A stretch of 64,000 nt of DNA, taken from positions 124,001-188,000 of the forward strand of contig CAZFTJ010000004.1 of assembly GCA_964521865.1 (NCBI GenBank). The letters run 5' to 3'. Made by a program: the position numbers and the translations under genes. Source of the DNA: CAYSRJ01 sp964521865. GTDB taxonomy: Bacteria; Spirochaetota; B62-G9; DRHN01. The first letter of the stretch is position 1; each line of letters begins with the position of its first letter. The notes under the pieces were generated by a model that was not told the origin of the DNA, ran no database searches, and worked only from the letters and a program-made list of their open reading frames with translations. Shown here one piece after another: positions 8,636 to 16,591 of this stretch.

Positions 8636-9223
8636 TTGGTATATCTTCTTACAATATTTCTGGCTGCAATTTTTACGCACAATATTGCACTCACCTATCT
8701 TCTCGGGATGTGCCCTTTCATTTCACTATCACGGAATTTGAAAACGGCCACCGGGATGGCGTTTGCCGTCATTTTTGTAGTCACACTCACCGCTGCAATC
8801 AACTGGCCGATCTACCACCTCATACTTGTGCCGTCTGGCAGCGAATTCATCTATTACATCGTTTTCATCATCGTTATCGCAGCTTCCGTACAGCTGGTCG
8901 AGATGGTAATGGAGCGGTTTTTTCCGGCACTCCAGGCATCGTTCGGAATATTTCTTCCCCTGATCACGGTCAACTGCACCGTGCTCGCCATATCGCTCTT
9001 TATGGTGCTGCGTAATTACACATTTCTCCAGACGATTTTTTTCGCTATCGGCTCTTCAGTCGGATGGATGCTTGCCATCGTGATGGTGGCGGCCATCAAC
9101 GAAAAGCTCGAGCTCATCGGTGATATCCCGAAAGGATACAGGGGAGCCGCCATAATCATGGTCATCGCCGGTATTATCGCACTTTCATTTATGGGATTTT
9201 CAGGAATGGTGAGGATACAATGA
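8636..9223 (+). CDS. rnfA: RnfA/NqrE-like membrane subunit, complex 1
   Basis: This is a 195-residue, six-helix membrane protein of the RnfA/NqrE family, the inverted-topology partner of RnfE. The two conserved cysteines are in LLGMCPFISLS and ITVNCTVLAIS. The C-terminal GYRGAAIIMVIAGIIALSF and FSGM are typical of the family. The start codon is TTG at 8636, supported by GGAGG at 8623-8627 and by the N-terminal hydrophobic helix VYLLTIFLAAIF. Its stop overlaps the next start by four bases. Together with RnfE it would hold the membrane [2Fe-2S] centre and the ion-gating path. Confidence 0.9.
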   Translation: MVYLLTIFLAAIFTHNIALTYLLGMCPFISLSRNLKTATGMAFAVIFVVTLTAAINWPIYHLILVPSGSEFIYYIVFIIVIAASVQLVEMVMERFFPALQASFGIFLPLITVNCTVLAISLFMVLRNYTFLQTIFFAIGSSVGWMLAIVMVAAINEKLELIGDIPKGYRGAAIIMVIAGIIALSFMGFSGMVRIQ

Positions 9224-9669
9224 ACTTTATACCGCTTATTGTAATGAACGCAATTCTTCTCGTGATTACGGTGTTCCTTGCGATCGCCGAACGTCTTCTG
9301 GTTACGTACGGGGAGTGCAAAATCACCGTTTCAAAAGAAGGAGAAAACAAGGAGATCGCCATACAGGGAGGTAATTCGCTTCTCACCTACCTGACCGCAC
9401 ACAATATCAAGATTTCATCCTCATGCGGCGGTAAGGGGAGCTGCGGGTATTGCAAGGTAAGGGTCCTGCAGGGAGCAGGCCAGATATTGCCTACTGAAGA
9501 GATATTCATGAGCCGTGAAGAAAAGCAGAACGGTATACGGCTTGCCTGTCAGGTCAAGGTGAAAAACGATATAGAAGTATACATACCTGACTTTCTCGAA
9601 ACCATAATCAGCATGGTGAAAAACAATACCTTTAAAACAAACCGGAGGTGGCGGATCACAATTGAATGA
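9220..9669 (+). CDS. Truncated NqrF: membrane-anchored [2Fe-2S] ferredoxin domain without the FAD/NADH domain
   Basis: This 149-residue protein starts with one membrane helix (residues ~4-24), followed by a plant-type ferredoxin domain with Cys69, Cys75, Cys78 and Cys110 (CGGKGSCGYC ... ACQVK). These are the same positions as in the full NqrF at 39379. It stops after residue 149, just where NqrF would continue into its FAD and NADH domains. No remnant of those domains follows; the next gene (NuoE-like) already starts inside its last codons. It takes the place of RnfB in the order rnfCDGEA-x but has no RnfB-type [4Fe-4S] motifs. It may accept electrons from the diaphorase encoded next. I regard the short form as genuine, not as decay. 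Confidence 0.85.
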   Translation: MNFIPLIVMNAILLVITVFLAIAERLLVTYGECKITVSKEGENKEIAIQGGNSLLTYLTAHNIKISSSCGGKGSCGYCKVRVLQGAGQILPTEEIFMSREEKQNGIRLACQVKVKNDIEVYIPDFLETIISMVKNNTFKTNRRWRITIE

Positions 9670-10141
9670 AAACACGGATAAAACAGAACAGATTATTGAA
9701 AAATACAGGAATGAGGGCGGATCCGTAATCGGGCTCCTGCAGGATATTTCGAGCGTCTACCGTTATCTTCCGGAAGACATTCTGGAACGGCTCTCGGATG
9801 AGCTCGATATTCCACTTGCCAAACTGTACACCCTTTCGACCTTCTATAAATCCTTCAGGCTCGAACCGCTCGGCGAGCACCATATCTGTGTATGTGTGGG
9901 AACAGCGTGTCATGTAAACGGCGCCCAGAAACTCGTTGATACCCTTGAACGGGATTTTCATATCAAGGCGGGGGAAACAACGAGCGATAAAAAATTTACT
10001 CTCGAGACAGTCAACTGTCTCGGCGCCTGTGCAATGGGCCCGCTGGTTGTTATCGACGGCGAGTACCACGGTAAGATGGATCAGAAAAAAATGCAGAGGT
10101 CCCTGAAAAAACTTGAAACGGCTGAAAAGGATACTGTTTGA
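9662..10141 (+). CDS. NuoE/HndA-like [2Fe-2S] thioredoxin-fold diaphorase subunit
   Basis: This 159-residue protein has the NuoE/HndA architecture: an N-terminal helical part (GSVIGLLQDISSVYRYLPED) and a thioredoxin-like [2Fe-2S] domain with four ligands in CVGTAC and CLGAC. Such subunits sit beside the FMN-containing NuoF-type partner in complex I, NAD-reducing hydrogenases and electron-bifurcating enzymes. The start is TTG at 9662, 8 bases before the upstream stop, with GGAGGTGG upstream, so translation is probably coupled to the truncated NqrF. The next gene is its NuoF/HydB-like partner, after a 132-base spacer holding a large hairpin. Confidence 0.85.
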   Translation: MNENTDKTEQIIEKYRNEGGSVIGLLQDISSVYRYLPEDILERLSDELDIPLAKLYTLSTFYKSFRLEPLGEHHICVCVGTACHVNGAQKLVDTLERDFHIKAGETTSDKKFTLETVNCLGACAMGPLVVIDGEYHGKMDQKKMQRSLKKLETAEKDTV

Positions 10142-10182
10142 GGGCAGAGACCGCACAGAGCCACATTGTCATCAGCAGTCCA

Positions 10183-10248
10183 ATCAGGTATGAACCGTTA
10201 CAGCGACTTCACCCGTTTTTGGGGCCGTTCAGGCTCGGTTCACCTGAT
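10183..10248 (+). repeat. Intercistronic inverted repeat between NuoE-like and HydB-like genes
   Basis: ATCAGGT-at-GAACCG on the left and CGGTTCACCTGAT on the right can pair over 13 base pairs with a two-base bulge, leaving a loop of about 38 bases. It lies inside the only spacer of this operon segment, just before the start at 10274. There is no T-tract, so it looks more like an mRNA processing or stability element than a terminator. Confidence 0.35.
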
Positions 10249-10273
10249 AAATGCCAACGTGAGGTGTTGTTGA

Positions 10274-12217
10274 ATGAAGCTTCGTACCGAAGACCTTAAA
10301 AAAATAAAAGAACGGATGAAACCCGTTATAGACCTGCGTCACCCGACCGGCCATTCGGCTTCGACCAGGATCGATACTGCAGAAAATCGTGCCAGGACTG
10401 CGGTCGAAAAACCTGCGGTTGATCAAAAAACGTTCAGAATGAACCTGATGCTCTGCGGCGGCACGGGATGCGTATCGAACAACTCGTTGAAACTGAAAGA
10501 TATTCTTCAGAAAGAAATCGAGAAGCATCGTCTCGAGGAAGAAATGCAGGTCTTTATTACCGGATGCAACGGGTTCTGTGCAAACGGCCCGATTCTCGTC
10601 GTTCAGCCTGAAGGAATCTTTTACCAGTTCCTGAAGGAAGACGATATCCCGGGGCTCGTGGAGAGCCACCTGTTGAACGGAAAGCCCGTCGAGGACCTGA
10701 TGTACAGGCCTGACGAATCTTCTCCCCCGATACCCAGGATGCACGACATCGACTTTTTTAAAAAACAGCAGTTGATTGCGCTTGCCAACCGCGGGCTCGT
10801 GGATCCGGAGAATATCGACGAGTACATCGCGCGTGACGGCTACAGAGCGCTTGCAAAGGCACTAACCGCAATGACACCCGAAGAGGTCATAAACGAAGTG
10901 AAAAAGTCCGGACTGCGGGGAAGGGGCGGCGGCGGTTTTCCAACCGGCATCAAGTGGGAGGTGTGCAGAAATGCACCGGGAAATGAAAAGTACCTCATCT
11001 GCAACGGCGACGAGGGAGACCCGGGGGCATTTATGGACAGATCGATTGTTGAATCGGATCCACATGCCGTTCTCGAGGGGATGCTCATCGGCGGGTACGC
11101 AATCGGAACGACGCAGGGTTTTGTGTATATTCGCGATGAATACCCGCTCGCATTGAAACGGCTGGGGCGGGCCATAAATGAGGCGAAGGAATACGGCCTT
11201 GTGGGAGAAAACATTCTCGATACCGGGTTTAATTTCGATATTAAAATAAACAGGGGAGCAGGTGCTTTCGTGTGCGGAGAAGAGACATCTCTCATCCATT
11301 CTCTCGAAGGGGAAAATCCCGAACCGCGCACAAAACCGCCGTTTCCGGCAATTTCAGGGTATATGAACAAGCCGACGAATATAAACAACGTAGAGACATG
11401 GGCCACGGTACCGCACATCATTTACAACAGCAGCGACTGGTACTCCGGCATAGGAACAAAAACCAGCAAGGGAACAAAGGTATTTTCAATTGTCGGCAAG
11501 GTAAAAAACACCGGTCTTGTGGAAGTCCCCATGGGAACGACCATCAGGGAAGTCGTGTTTGACATAGGAGGCGGCATTCTCAACAATAAAAAGTTCAAGG
11601 CGGTTCAAATCGGCGGTCCATCCGGCGGCTGCATTCCCGAAAACTTGATCGACACCCCGATCGATTACGAATCACTAACAGGGGCCGGTGCCATCATGGG
11701 GTCAGGCGGTCTGATCATAATGGATGAAGAAACATGCATGGTCGAGGTCGCCCGGTACTTTCTTTCGTTTACCCAGGATGAGTCCTGCGGTAAATGCCCG
11801 CCCTGCCGGGAAGGAACGCGCCACATGTACAACATCCTGACCGGTATAACGGAGGGAAAGGGGGCGGAAGAAGATATCGATATCCTTGAAAAAATGGCAA
11901 CGCTCATAAAGGAGACTGCAATATGCGGCCTTGGAAAAACAGCACCCAATCCCGTGCTGACGACGATTCGGTACTTCTGCGATGAATATGAAGCCCATAT
12001 CAAGGATAAGAGATGCCCCGCCCGCGTATGCAAGCCGTTGATCGAATATACCATACTCGAGGATAAATGCACCGGCTGCCATGTATGTTTCAAGAACTGT
12101 CCGGTAAATGCAATCGACGGGCAGGTCAAGGAAATTCACACGATTAATCAGGAAACCTGTATAAAGTGCGGTATGTGCTTTGAAGTGTGCAGATTCGATG
12201 CAGTGAGGTATGAATAA
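10274..12217 (+). CDS. HydB/HndC-like (NuoF-type) NADH-binding flavoprotein with extra Fe-S domains
   Basis: This 647-residue protein has three parts. The N-terminal thioredoxin-like [2Fe-2S] domain has CGGTGC and CNGFC. The NuoF core has GRGGGGFPTG (FMN/NADH site), NGDEGDPGAF and the [4Fe-4S] site SCGKCPPCREG with a distal Cys (ICGLG). The C-terminal 2x[4Fe-4S] ferredoxin domain has CTGCHVCFKNCP and CIKCGMCFEVC. This is the layout of HydB/HndC subunits of NAD(P)-linked, often bifurcating, hydrogenases, yet no hydrogenase gene is present. It would oxidise NADH and pass electrons to the flanking Fe-S subunits. Its stop overlaps the next start by one base. Confidence 0.88.
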   Translation: MKLRTEDLKKIKERMKPVIDLRHPTGHSASTRIDTAENRARTAVEKPAVDQKTFRMNLMLCGGTGCVSNNSLKLKDILQKEIEKHRLEEEMQVFITGCNGFCANGPILVVQPEGIFYQFLKEDDIPGLVESHLLNGKPVEDLMYRPDESSPPIPRMHDIDFFKKQQLIALANRGLVDPENIDEYIARDGYRALAKALTAMTPEEVINEVKKSGLRGRGGGGFPTGIKWEVCRNAPGNEKYLICNGDEGDPGAFMDRSIVESDPHAVLEGMLIGGYAIGTTQGFVYIRDEYPLALKRLGRAINEAKEYGLVGENILDTGFNFDIKINRGAGAFVCGEETSLIHSLEGENPEPRTKPPFPAISGYMNKPTNINNVETWATVPHIIYNSSDWYSGIGTKTSKGTKVFSIVGKVKNTGLVEVPMGTTIREVVFDIGGGILNNKKFKAVQIGGPSGGCIPENLIDTPIDYESLTGAGAIMGSGGLIIMDEETCMVEVARYFLSFTQDESCGKCPPCREGTRHMYNILTGITEGKGAEEDIDILEKMATLIKETAICGLGKTAPNPVLTTIRYFCDEYEAHIKDKRCPARVCKPLIEYTILEDKCTGCHVCFKNCPVNAIDGQVKEIHTINQETCIKCGMCFEVCRFDAVRYE

Positions 12218-12828
12218 TGGTTACATTGTCGATAGATGAAAAAACTGTCGAGGTTTCGGAAAATATGACGGTTCTCGAAGCAGCGAATGGTGCGAGCATT
12301 GCAATTCCAACTCTCTGCTACAATTCCTACCTCAAACCCTATGGAGGCTGCCGAATGTGCCTCGTTGAGGTGGAAAATCCCGGTACCCGATTAAAACCAA
12401 GGCTCGTCTCGTCCTGCACCTATCCGGTTGAAAAGGGCCTTGTGGTTCGCACAAGAACCGAGCGTGTACTGGATGCGAGAAAGTTTATTCTCGAGCTCCT
12501 TCTTGCACGCTGCCCTGAATCGCCCGAGATCCAGGAGCTTGCCCGGGAGCACGGAGTATCTGCCGACGACGCTTCAGCGCTCGACGCTGTCGGAAGATAC
12601 CTCTTGTTCAGAGCTCCCAGGCCCGAACATACAAAATGTATTTTATGCGGGCTCTGTGTTCGCGTGTGCTCCGAAGTCGTGCAGCGAAGCGCCCTGAGTC
12701 TGACGTATAGGGGATCGAAGAAGAAAGTCAAAACCCCCTTCGACAGAATTTCCAAAACCTGTATCGGATGCGGCTCCTGCGCCTACCTCTGTCCTACGAA
12801 CGCAATAACGGTGGAGGAGGAAACCTGA
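12217..12828 (+). CDS. HoxU/NuoG-N-terminal-like Fe-S electron transfer subunit
   Basis: This 203-residue protein has an N-terminal plant-type [2Fe-2S] domain (CYNSYLKPYGGCRMC plus SSC) and a C-terminal 2x[4Fe-4S] domain (CILCGLCVRVC, CIGCGSCAYLC). HoxU and NuoG normally have an intermediate His-Cys [4Fe-4S] site (HxxxCxxCxxxxxC). Here that stretch reads LARCPESPEIQELAREHG and lacks the ligands. There is no molybdopterin or H-cluster domain, so it is an electron wire, not a catalytic subunit. Translation is coupled to the HydB-like gene. It would complete a three-subunit diaphorase delivering NADH electrons, most likely to the truncated NqrF/Rnf complex encoded just upstream. Confidence 0.85.
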   Translation: MVTLSIDEKTVEVSENMTVLEAANGASIAIPTLCYNSYLKPYGGCRMCLVEVENPGTRLKPRLVSSCTYPVEKGLVVRTRTERVLDARKFILELLLARCPESPEIQELAREHGVSADDASALDAVGRYLLFRAPRPEHTKCILCGLCVRVCSEVVQRSALSLTYRGSKKKVKTPFDRISKTCIGCGSCAYLCPTNAITVEEET

Positions 12829-12906
12829 GCACATGAGAAGTATTTTGTATTTATAAAAGCCCTAGTAAGAGGATATTTTTTCAAAGGGCGATAAAGGGTA
12901 GAACAA

Positions 12907-13773
12907 ATGGATATCAACCGAATATACGAACCGATAAAAAATGAACTTGTGCTGGTGGAGAAAGAAATACAATCACAGATAGATTCGATAGTGGAAGCTC
13001 AGAGCTCACATAAAAAAAGATTTTTAAAACAGATAATGAACTACCTGTTTGAAATACCCGGAAAGCTGTTGAGGCCCTCGCTTGTCCTGCTTTCGGCCAA
13101 GGCCGTCACAGGCGGAAGGCTCGATAATACGGACAGGCTTATAAAGCTTGCCGCTGCAGTCGAGTTCGTTCATTCCGCATCCCTGATCCACGATGACATT
13201 ATCGACGAGTCTGAATACCGGAGGACGCGTATCACGCTCAACAGACAATTCGGAAACCAGATTGCGGTGCTCGTGGGTGATGTTCTCTACTCTCAATTCT
13301 TTTCCATACTGATAGATCTCCATCTGGAGCAGAACGACCGCCGCCGGATCCTTTTGAAAAGCTTCAGTAACACCACAAAAAAATTATGTATCGGGGAGAC
13401 CATCGAGCATAAAATTAGAACGGATGACGAAGAAGCAACTCTCGACGAATATTTGAGGGTCATTGAAAATAAAACCGCATCACTGTTTTCGGTTTCCTGT
13501 ATGAACGGAGGGCTTTTAAACGGCGCGAATGAGCGCATCTCGGAAGCCCTGTCCAGATACGGTCTTTGCGTCGGATACAGCTTTCAGATAGTAGACGATT
13601 TTCTCGATAACGACTCGATCCTGCGTCTGGATTCGGGTATGATAGGCAGAGCTGAGCAATATGCCGAAGAGGCAAAAAATGAAATTAAGGCCCTGCCCCA
13701 AAGCGATGCAAAAAAAACGCTCTTGCGCATCCCGGAATTTATAATGGACAGGTTGAGTGTTTATAACCACTGA
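12907..13773 (+). CDS. Polyprenyl diphosphate synthase (menaquinone side chain)
   Basis: This is a 288-residue trans-isoprenyl diphosphate synthase. The first aspartate-rich motif is HDDIIDESEYRR and the second is VDDFLDN, both intact for Mg2+-diphosphate binding. GKLLRPSLVLLSA near the N-terminus is the usual substrate-binding region. It is slightly shorter than the ~320 residues of typical octaprenyl or heptaprenyl synthases. With menA and menG elsewhere in the window, the likely role is making the polyprenyl tail of menaquinone; chain length cannot be read off. It follows the diaphorase by 78 bases and may share its transcript. Confidence 0.87.
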   Translation: MDINRIYEPIKNELVLVEKEIQSQIDSIVEAQSSHKKRFLKQIMNYLFEIPGKLLRPSLVLLSAKAVTGGRLDNTDRLIKLAAAVEFVHSASLIHDDIIDESEYRRTRITLNRQFGNQIAVLVGDVLYSQFFSILIDLHLEQNDRRRILLKSFSNTTKKLCIGETIEHKIRTDDEEATLDEYLRVIENKTASLFSVSCMNGGLLNGANERISEALSRYGLCVGYSFQIVDDFLDNDSILRLDSGMIGRAEQYAEEAKNEIKALPQSDAKKTLLRIPEFIMDRLSVYNH

Positions 13774-13833
13774 AAATAACGTATGTATTAATTTCAAATA
13801 AAGTCAAAATTCAATTAACGCAAGGGGGACATT

Positions 13834-14559
13834 ATGTTCTGGAAAGAAAGTAAAGGGTTGCATACTTTATCAAAGAGTTCAAAAACCGCAATAACGGCAT
13901 TTCTGATTCTCACAGGCATCGCCTATATTTTCGGTTTTATGAATATCTACCTTACCTATTCACCGGTAGATGAAGAAAAGGGCCTTTCGATAAACGACAT
14001 ACGATACGCCTTCAACGGTAAACGCGAAGCCACAAGGCTCGAGAAATCGATTGACGGCAGTATGCGTGAGCATTTTGCAAGCGATGCGGAGTATAATACC
14101 GTAAAGACGTGGATCTCTGTGGGTGCTGAAGAGAAAGATTTTGGACCTGTGAAGGCGGTTTTTCAGAATTCTTGTCTTACATGTCATTCAGCCGACGTTG
14201 CAGTCGCTGACGTCGTTCTTGAAAACTTCAACGATGTGAAACCTTATCTTCAGCAGGATACCGGAAAATCCGTATCCAGGCTGGTTTCAATAAGCCACAC
14301 CCATTTATTTGCAATACTCACCGTAATATTTATTTTAACCTTCATCTTTTCATTCACGAAGTTCCCGGAAGGATTCAAACAGTTCCTGTACGGACTCGCC
14401 TACTTTGCGGTTGCTCTTGATATCGGCAGCTGGTGGCTTGCAAAAAGCTCCGCGGGACTTGCCCCATTTGTCCTGCTCGGCGGAGGACTTGTCGCCGTAT
14501 CCTTCGCACTGCTCATACTGCTTTCCCTCTACGATATGTGGGTGAGAAAAAAGGTATAG
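13834..14559 (+). CDS. Membrane-bound monohaem cytochrome c of unknown family
   Basis: This 241-residue protein has an N-terminal membrane helix (~residues 17-42), a soluble loop of about 110 residues with one c-type haem motif CLTCH (near residue 113), and then three further hydrophobic segments from ~155 to 235. A conserved-looking histidine pair (SHTHLF) opens the second membrane segment and could ligate haem or a quinone site. I do not recognise a named family. A good GGGGGA ribosome-binding site precedes the ATG. Placed at the end of energy locus 1, it could link the Rnf/Nqr or menaquinone pool with periplasmic cytochromes, but that is inference. Confidence 0.7.
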   Translation: MFWKESKGLHTLSKSSKTAITAFLILTGIAYIFGFMNIYLTYSPVDEEKGLSINDIRYAFNGKREATRLEKSIDGSMREHFASDAEYNTVKTWISVGAEEKDFGPVKAVFQNSCLTCHSADVAVADVVLENFNDVKPYLQQDTGKSVSRLVSISHTHLFAILTVIFILTFIFSFTKFPEGFKQFLYGLAYFAVALDIGSWWLAKSSAGLAPFVLLGGGLVAVSFALLILLSLYDMWVRKKV

Positions 14560-14568
14560 TATATATGT

Positions 14569-14609
14569 ATGCCGCTTTTTAGGCATGTGAGCGGACGTTG
14601 CGTCCGCTC
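14569..14609. terminator. Hairpin pair between convergent genes
   Basis: ATGCC...GGCAT forms a small stem with an internal T-run, and GAGCGGACG-TTG-CGTCCGCTC (14589-14609) forms a perfect 9-bp stem with a three-base loop. They fill the short space between the converging cytochrome gene and resB, so a bidirectional termination role is likely, although the long stem lacks a following T-tract. Confidence 0.5.
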
Positions 14610-14611
14610 CG

Positions 14612-15655
14612 TTAGATATTCTTGTCCATAAACTTTTGGATGAAGGTGAGCGAGAGCCCAGAACCGATTAATATCAGGGCCGTGATCACCAGTACAATAC
14701 TCGGATCCTGCACAACCTGCAGTCCGGTTTGATTCTGAACAGAATAGTTTTTCATCGTAAAACCATCTATCTCCTCTGAAATCGCCAGCCTGTACACCGC
14801 TTTTACCGAATGCCCGCCGCCTTCGCTGTCGGCGGACAATTCTTCAAAAACGGCCACCTCGTCATTCAACGGGGCCAATCCGTTTTCCACCCGGTCGGCT
14901 TTGGAACGCGATGGGTCGCCATCCCCGTTTCCTTCATAATCCGGATTTGTCTCGATACCGCGAAATACTATAACGGCGTTTCTCGCCATATAGTAATCTC
15001 CCGGTTTGATTTCAACAGTCTGACCAGATCTGTCGCTGACTATCGCAGAACTATCCGTTTTATACGAATTCTGGAAAACCTTTAATTTCCCGACCTTTAA
15101 AGGCTTGTTCACTTCGATGGTATGCGATTTGACAACAATGCCGTTTTTCAGAACATCGACATTCGAAAGCCAGTCCTTCGGACGTCCGTCATCGTATTTC
15201 AGGAATTTAAAAGACTTCAGCAAAATAACATACCCGCCTGGAAGCCGAGCCGAATCTCCTTCTCCAAGGAATATCATGTTTTCATGCCTGCCGAAGGAGC
15301 CGAGAATTCCACCGATTATAAGGATGAGCAGTCCGATATGTATAATGTCCGGTCCGAAGCTCTTCTTTGCCCTGCTCTTCAAGCGTTTGACCAGCCTTAC
15401 GGCGGCACAGGTCAGCAGGTTGAGAAAAAAGAGTATAACGGGAAAAACAAAAAATACCGATTGGAAAAACCTGTTGAACTGTGTTTTTGTAATCAGATCC
15501 GCCATCCAGGAAGAATAGTTCTGATAGTAAAAGGCAATCTTCTCACCCTGAGGCACCAGCGTAGAAAGCGCCGAAGTGACTGCAAGGTACAGGATAAGAA
15601 TGATCGCAAGCTTTATGGATTTAAAAAAGATATACACCGGCTCCCAGAACTTCAC
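14612..15655 (-). CDS. resB: ResB/Ccs1-like cytochrome c biogenesis protein (System II)
   Basis: This 347-residue membrane protein has the ResB layout: N-terminal hydrophobic helices (KSIKLAIILILYLAVTSALS, VFFVFPVILFFLNLLTC, DIIHIGLLILIIGGILGSFG), a large extracytoplasmic domain and one last helix (~residues 320-340). The KSIKLAI...LVPQG start is typical. ResB works with a CcsA/ResC partner to move haem across the membrane and attach it to apocytochromes; a ccsA-type gene is at 27520. It converges on the cytochrome gene at 13834. Some relatives are longer (~450 residues), so this is a compact version. The partner is 12 kb away rather than adjacent. Confidence 0.8.
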   Translation of the reverse strand: MKFWEPVYIFFKSIKLAIILILYLAVTSALSTLVPQGEKIAFYYQNYSSWMADLITKTQFNRFFQSVFFVFPVILFFLNLLTCAAVRLVKRLKSRAKKSFGPDIIHIGLLILIIGGILGSFGRHENMIFLGEGDSARLPGGYVILLKSFKFLKYDDGRPKDWLSNVDVLKNGIVVKSHTIEVNKPLKVGKLKVFQNSYKTDSSAIVSDRSGQTVEIKPGDYYMARNAVIVFRGIETNPDYEGNGDGDPSRSKADRVENGLAPLNDEVAVFEELSADSEGGGHSVKAVYRLAISEEIDGFTMKNYSVQNQTGLQVVQDPSIVLVITALILIGSGLSLTFIQKFMDKNI

Positions 15656-15994
15656 CCGAGCCTCCTCATTTTAACTGTTTTGTTTAAAAGAATTTATTTC
15701 CGATTTATATTCATCGGGGCACGAAACCCTACTATATATTATTTATCGCATAAAATTTGTCAAGTAATATGATGGACCGTTCTCCAAAAAAACGTAATGC
15801 TTGTCAGGCCCTTCTTTTATTTTCCTGCTCTTGTTTTTTTATTGAATTACATCAATATCTTAGTTATAATATTTTTCTTATTAAAAAAGTAATATCATCG
15901 GCGTTTGCACCGGCGGCATTATCCGGATGCAAAGCGTCCGTATAATATTCTTTTAAAGGCAACACTGACAAGTTCATGATTCGGGAGATCCTTT
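15656..15994. other. Intergenic region between divergent resB and zinc-ribbon gene
   Basis: This AT-rich 339-base spacer should hold two divergent promoters. I can make out several TATAAT-like stretches but no clear -35/-10 pair. It contains one copy of the dispersed palindromic element (15905-15945) immediately upstream of the zinc-ribbon gene. Confidence 0.5.
15905..15945 (-). repeat. Dispersed palindromic element, copy A
   Basis: This copy reads TTGCACCGGCGGCATTATC then CGGATGCAAAGCGTCCG then TATAAT. It is nearly identical to the copy at 34758 and to the reverse complement of the copy at 63156. The core ATCCGGATGC...GCGTCCGGAT would form a hairpin. The 3' end is decayed (GTCCGTATAAT instead of GTCCGGATAAC). 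Confidence 0.7.
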
Positions 15995-16576
15995 ATGAAA
16001 TGTCCAAACTGCGGAAAAGACAATACGCCCAATAGCAGATTCTGCGCCGGCTGCGGCCAGAGACTGGATACAAAAATACTCTGCAGCAGCTGTGGAAAAC
16101 TCGTACAGCAGGGGAGTAAATTCTGCAGCTTTTGCGGAGCGCGTATAAAAGACCATAAGAGTTCGTCCGGAAAGCCGGCGGGAACGAGGGCCAGATCCGT
16201 ACGTGCACAAAGCAGAGTCGGGTCCAAAACCAAGAGCGGCAATTCGGGAAACCGGGCCCTGGGGTACGCGATTCTGGCGGTTTTAATTCTGGGGATCGGC
16301 GCATTTGTGATATGGACACAGGTTTCGTCAAACAAAAAAGCCGTCGAAGAAAAAACATCGTATACGCATACGGAATGGAGCTCTGCGGTTTTGAGTGTTG
16401 CAAAGAATTTCAACTGCCCGTGCGGTGAATGTTCCGATCGACTCGATATATGCACCTGTGATTTACCGAATGGCGCCGTTGATGCAAAAACGTATATCAG
16501 GGAGCTTCTGGACAGCGATTTGTCGCAATTCGCGGCCATTCAAAAAGTAGAGGAACGATTCGGGCATCGGTTGTAA
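15995..16576 (+). CDS. Double zinc-ribbon membrane protein with CcmH-like C-terminal domain (paralogue 1)
   Basis: This is a 193-residue protein. Two zinc ribbons occupy residues 3-20 (C3, C6, C17, C20) and 30-47 (C30, C33, C44, C47). A basic linker follows, then one membrane helix (~residues 88-108, ALGYAILAVLILGIGAFVIW), then a C-terminal domain with NCPCGEC and ICTCD, followed by KTYIRELL and KVEERFGHRL. The last part resembles the CcmH redox domain (CPxC, helical bundle ending RYG). A close paralogue lies at 62981, directly before ccmE. The role is unknown; a thiol or haem-handling task in cytochrome c maturation is a reasonable guess. GGAGATCC precedes the ATG. Confidence 0.75.
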   Translation: MKCPNCGKDNTPNSRFCAGCGQRLDTKILCSSCGKLVQQGSKFCSFCGARIKDHKSSSGKPAGTRARSVRAQSRVGSKTKSGNSGNRALGYAILAVLILGIGAFVIWTQVSSNKKAVEEKTSYTHTEWSSAVLSVAKNFNCPCGECSDRLDICTCDLPNGAVDAKTYIRELLDSDLSQFAAIQKVEERFGHRL

Positions 16577-16591
16577 CTGTCGGTATAAAAT

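Noticed and set aside
9220..9669. Reading this gene as RnfB
   Set aside because: It occupies the RnfB position but has a plant-type [2Fe-2S] domain at NqrF positions and none of the RnfB [4Fe-4S] motifs.
10274..12217. Hydrogenase-type HydB as proof of a bifurcating hydrogenase
   Set aside because: The HydB-like layout is real, but no H-cluster or NiFe hydrogenase gene occurs in the window, so a hydrogenase cannot be claimed.
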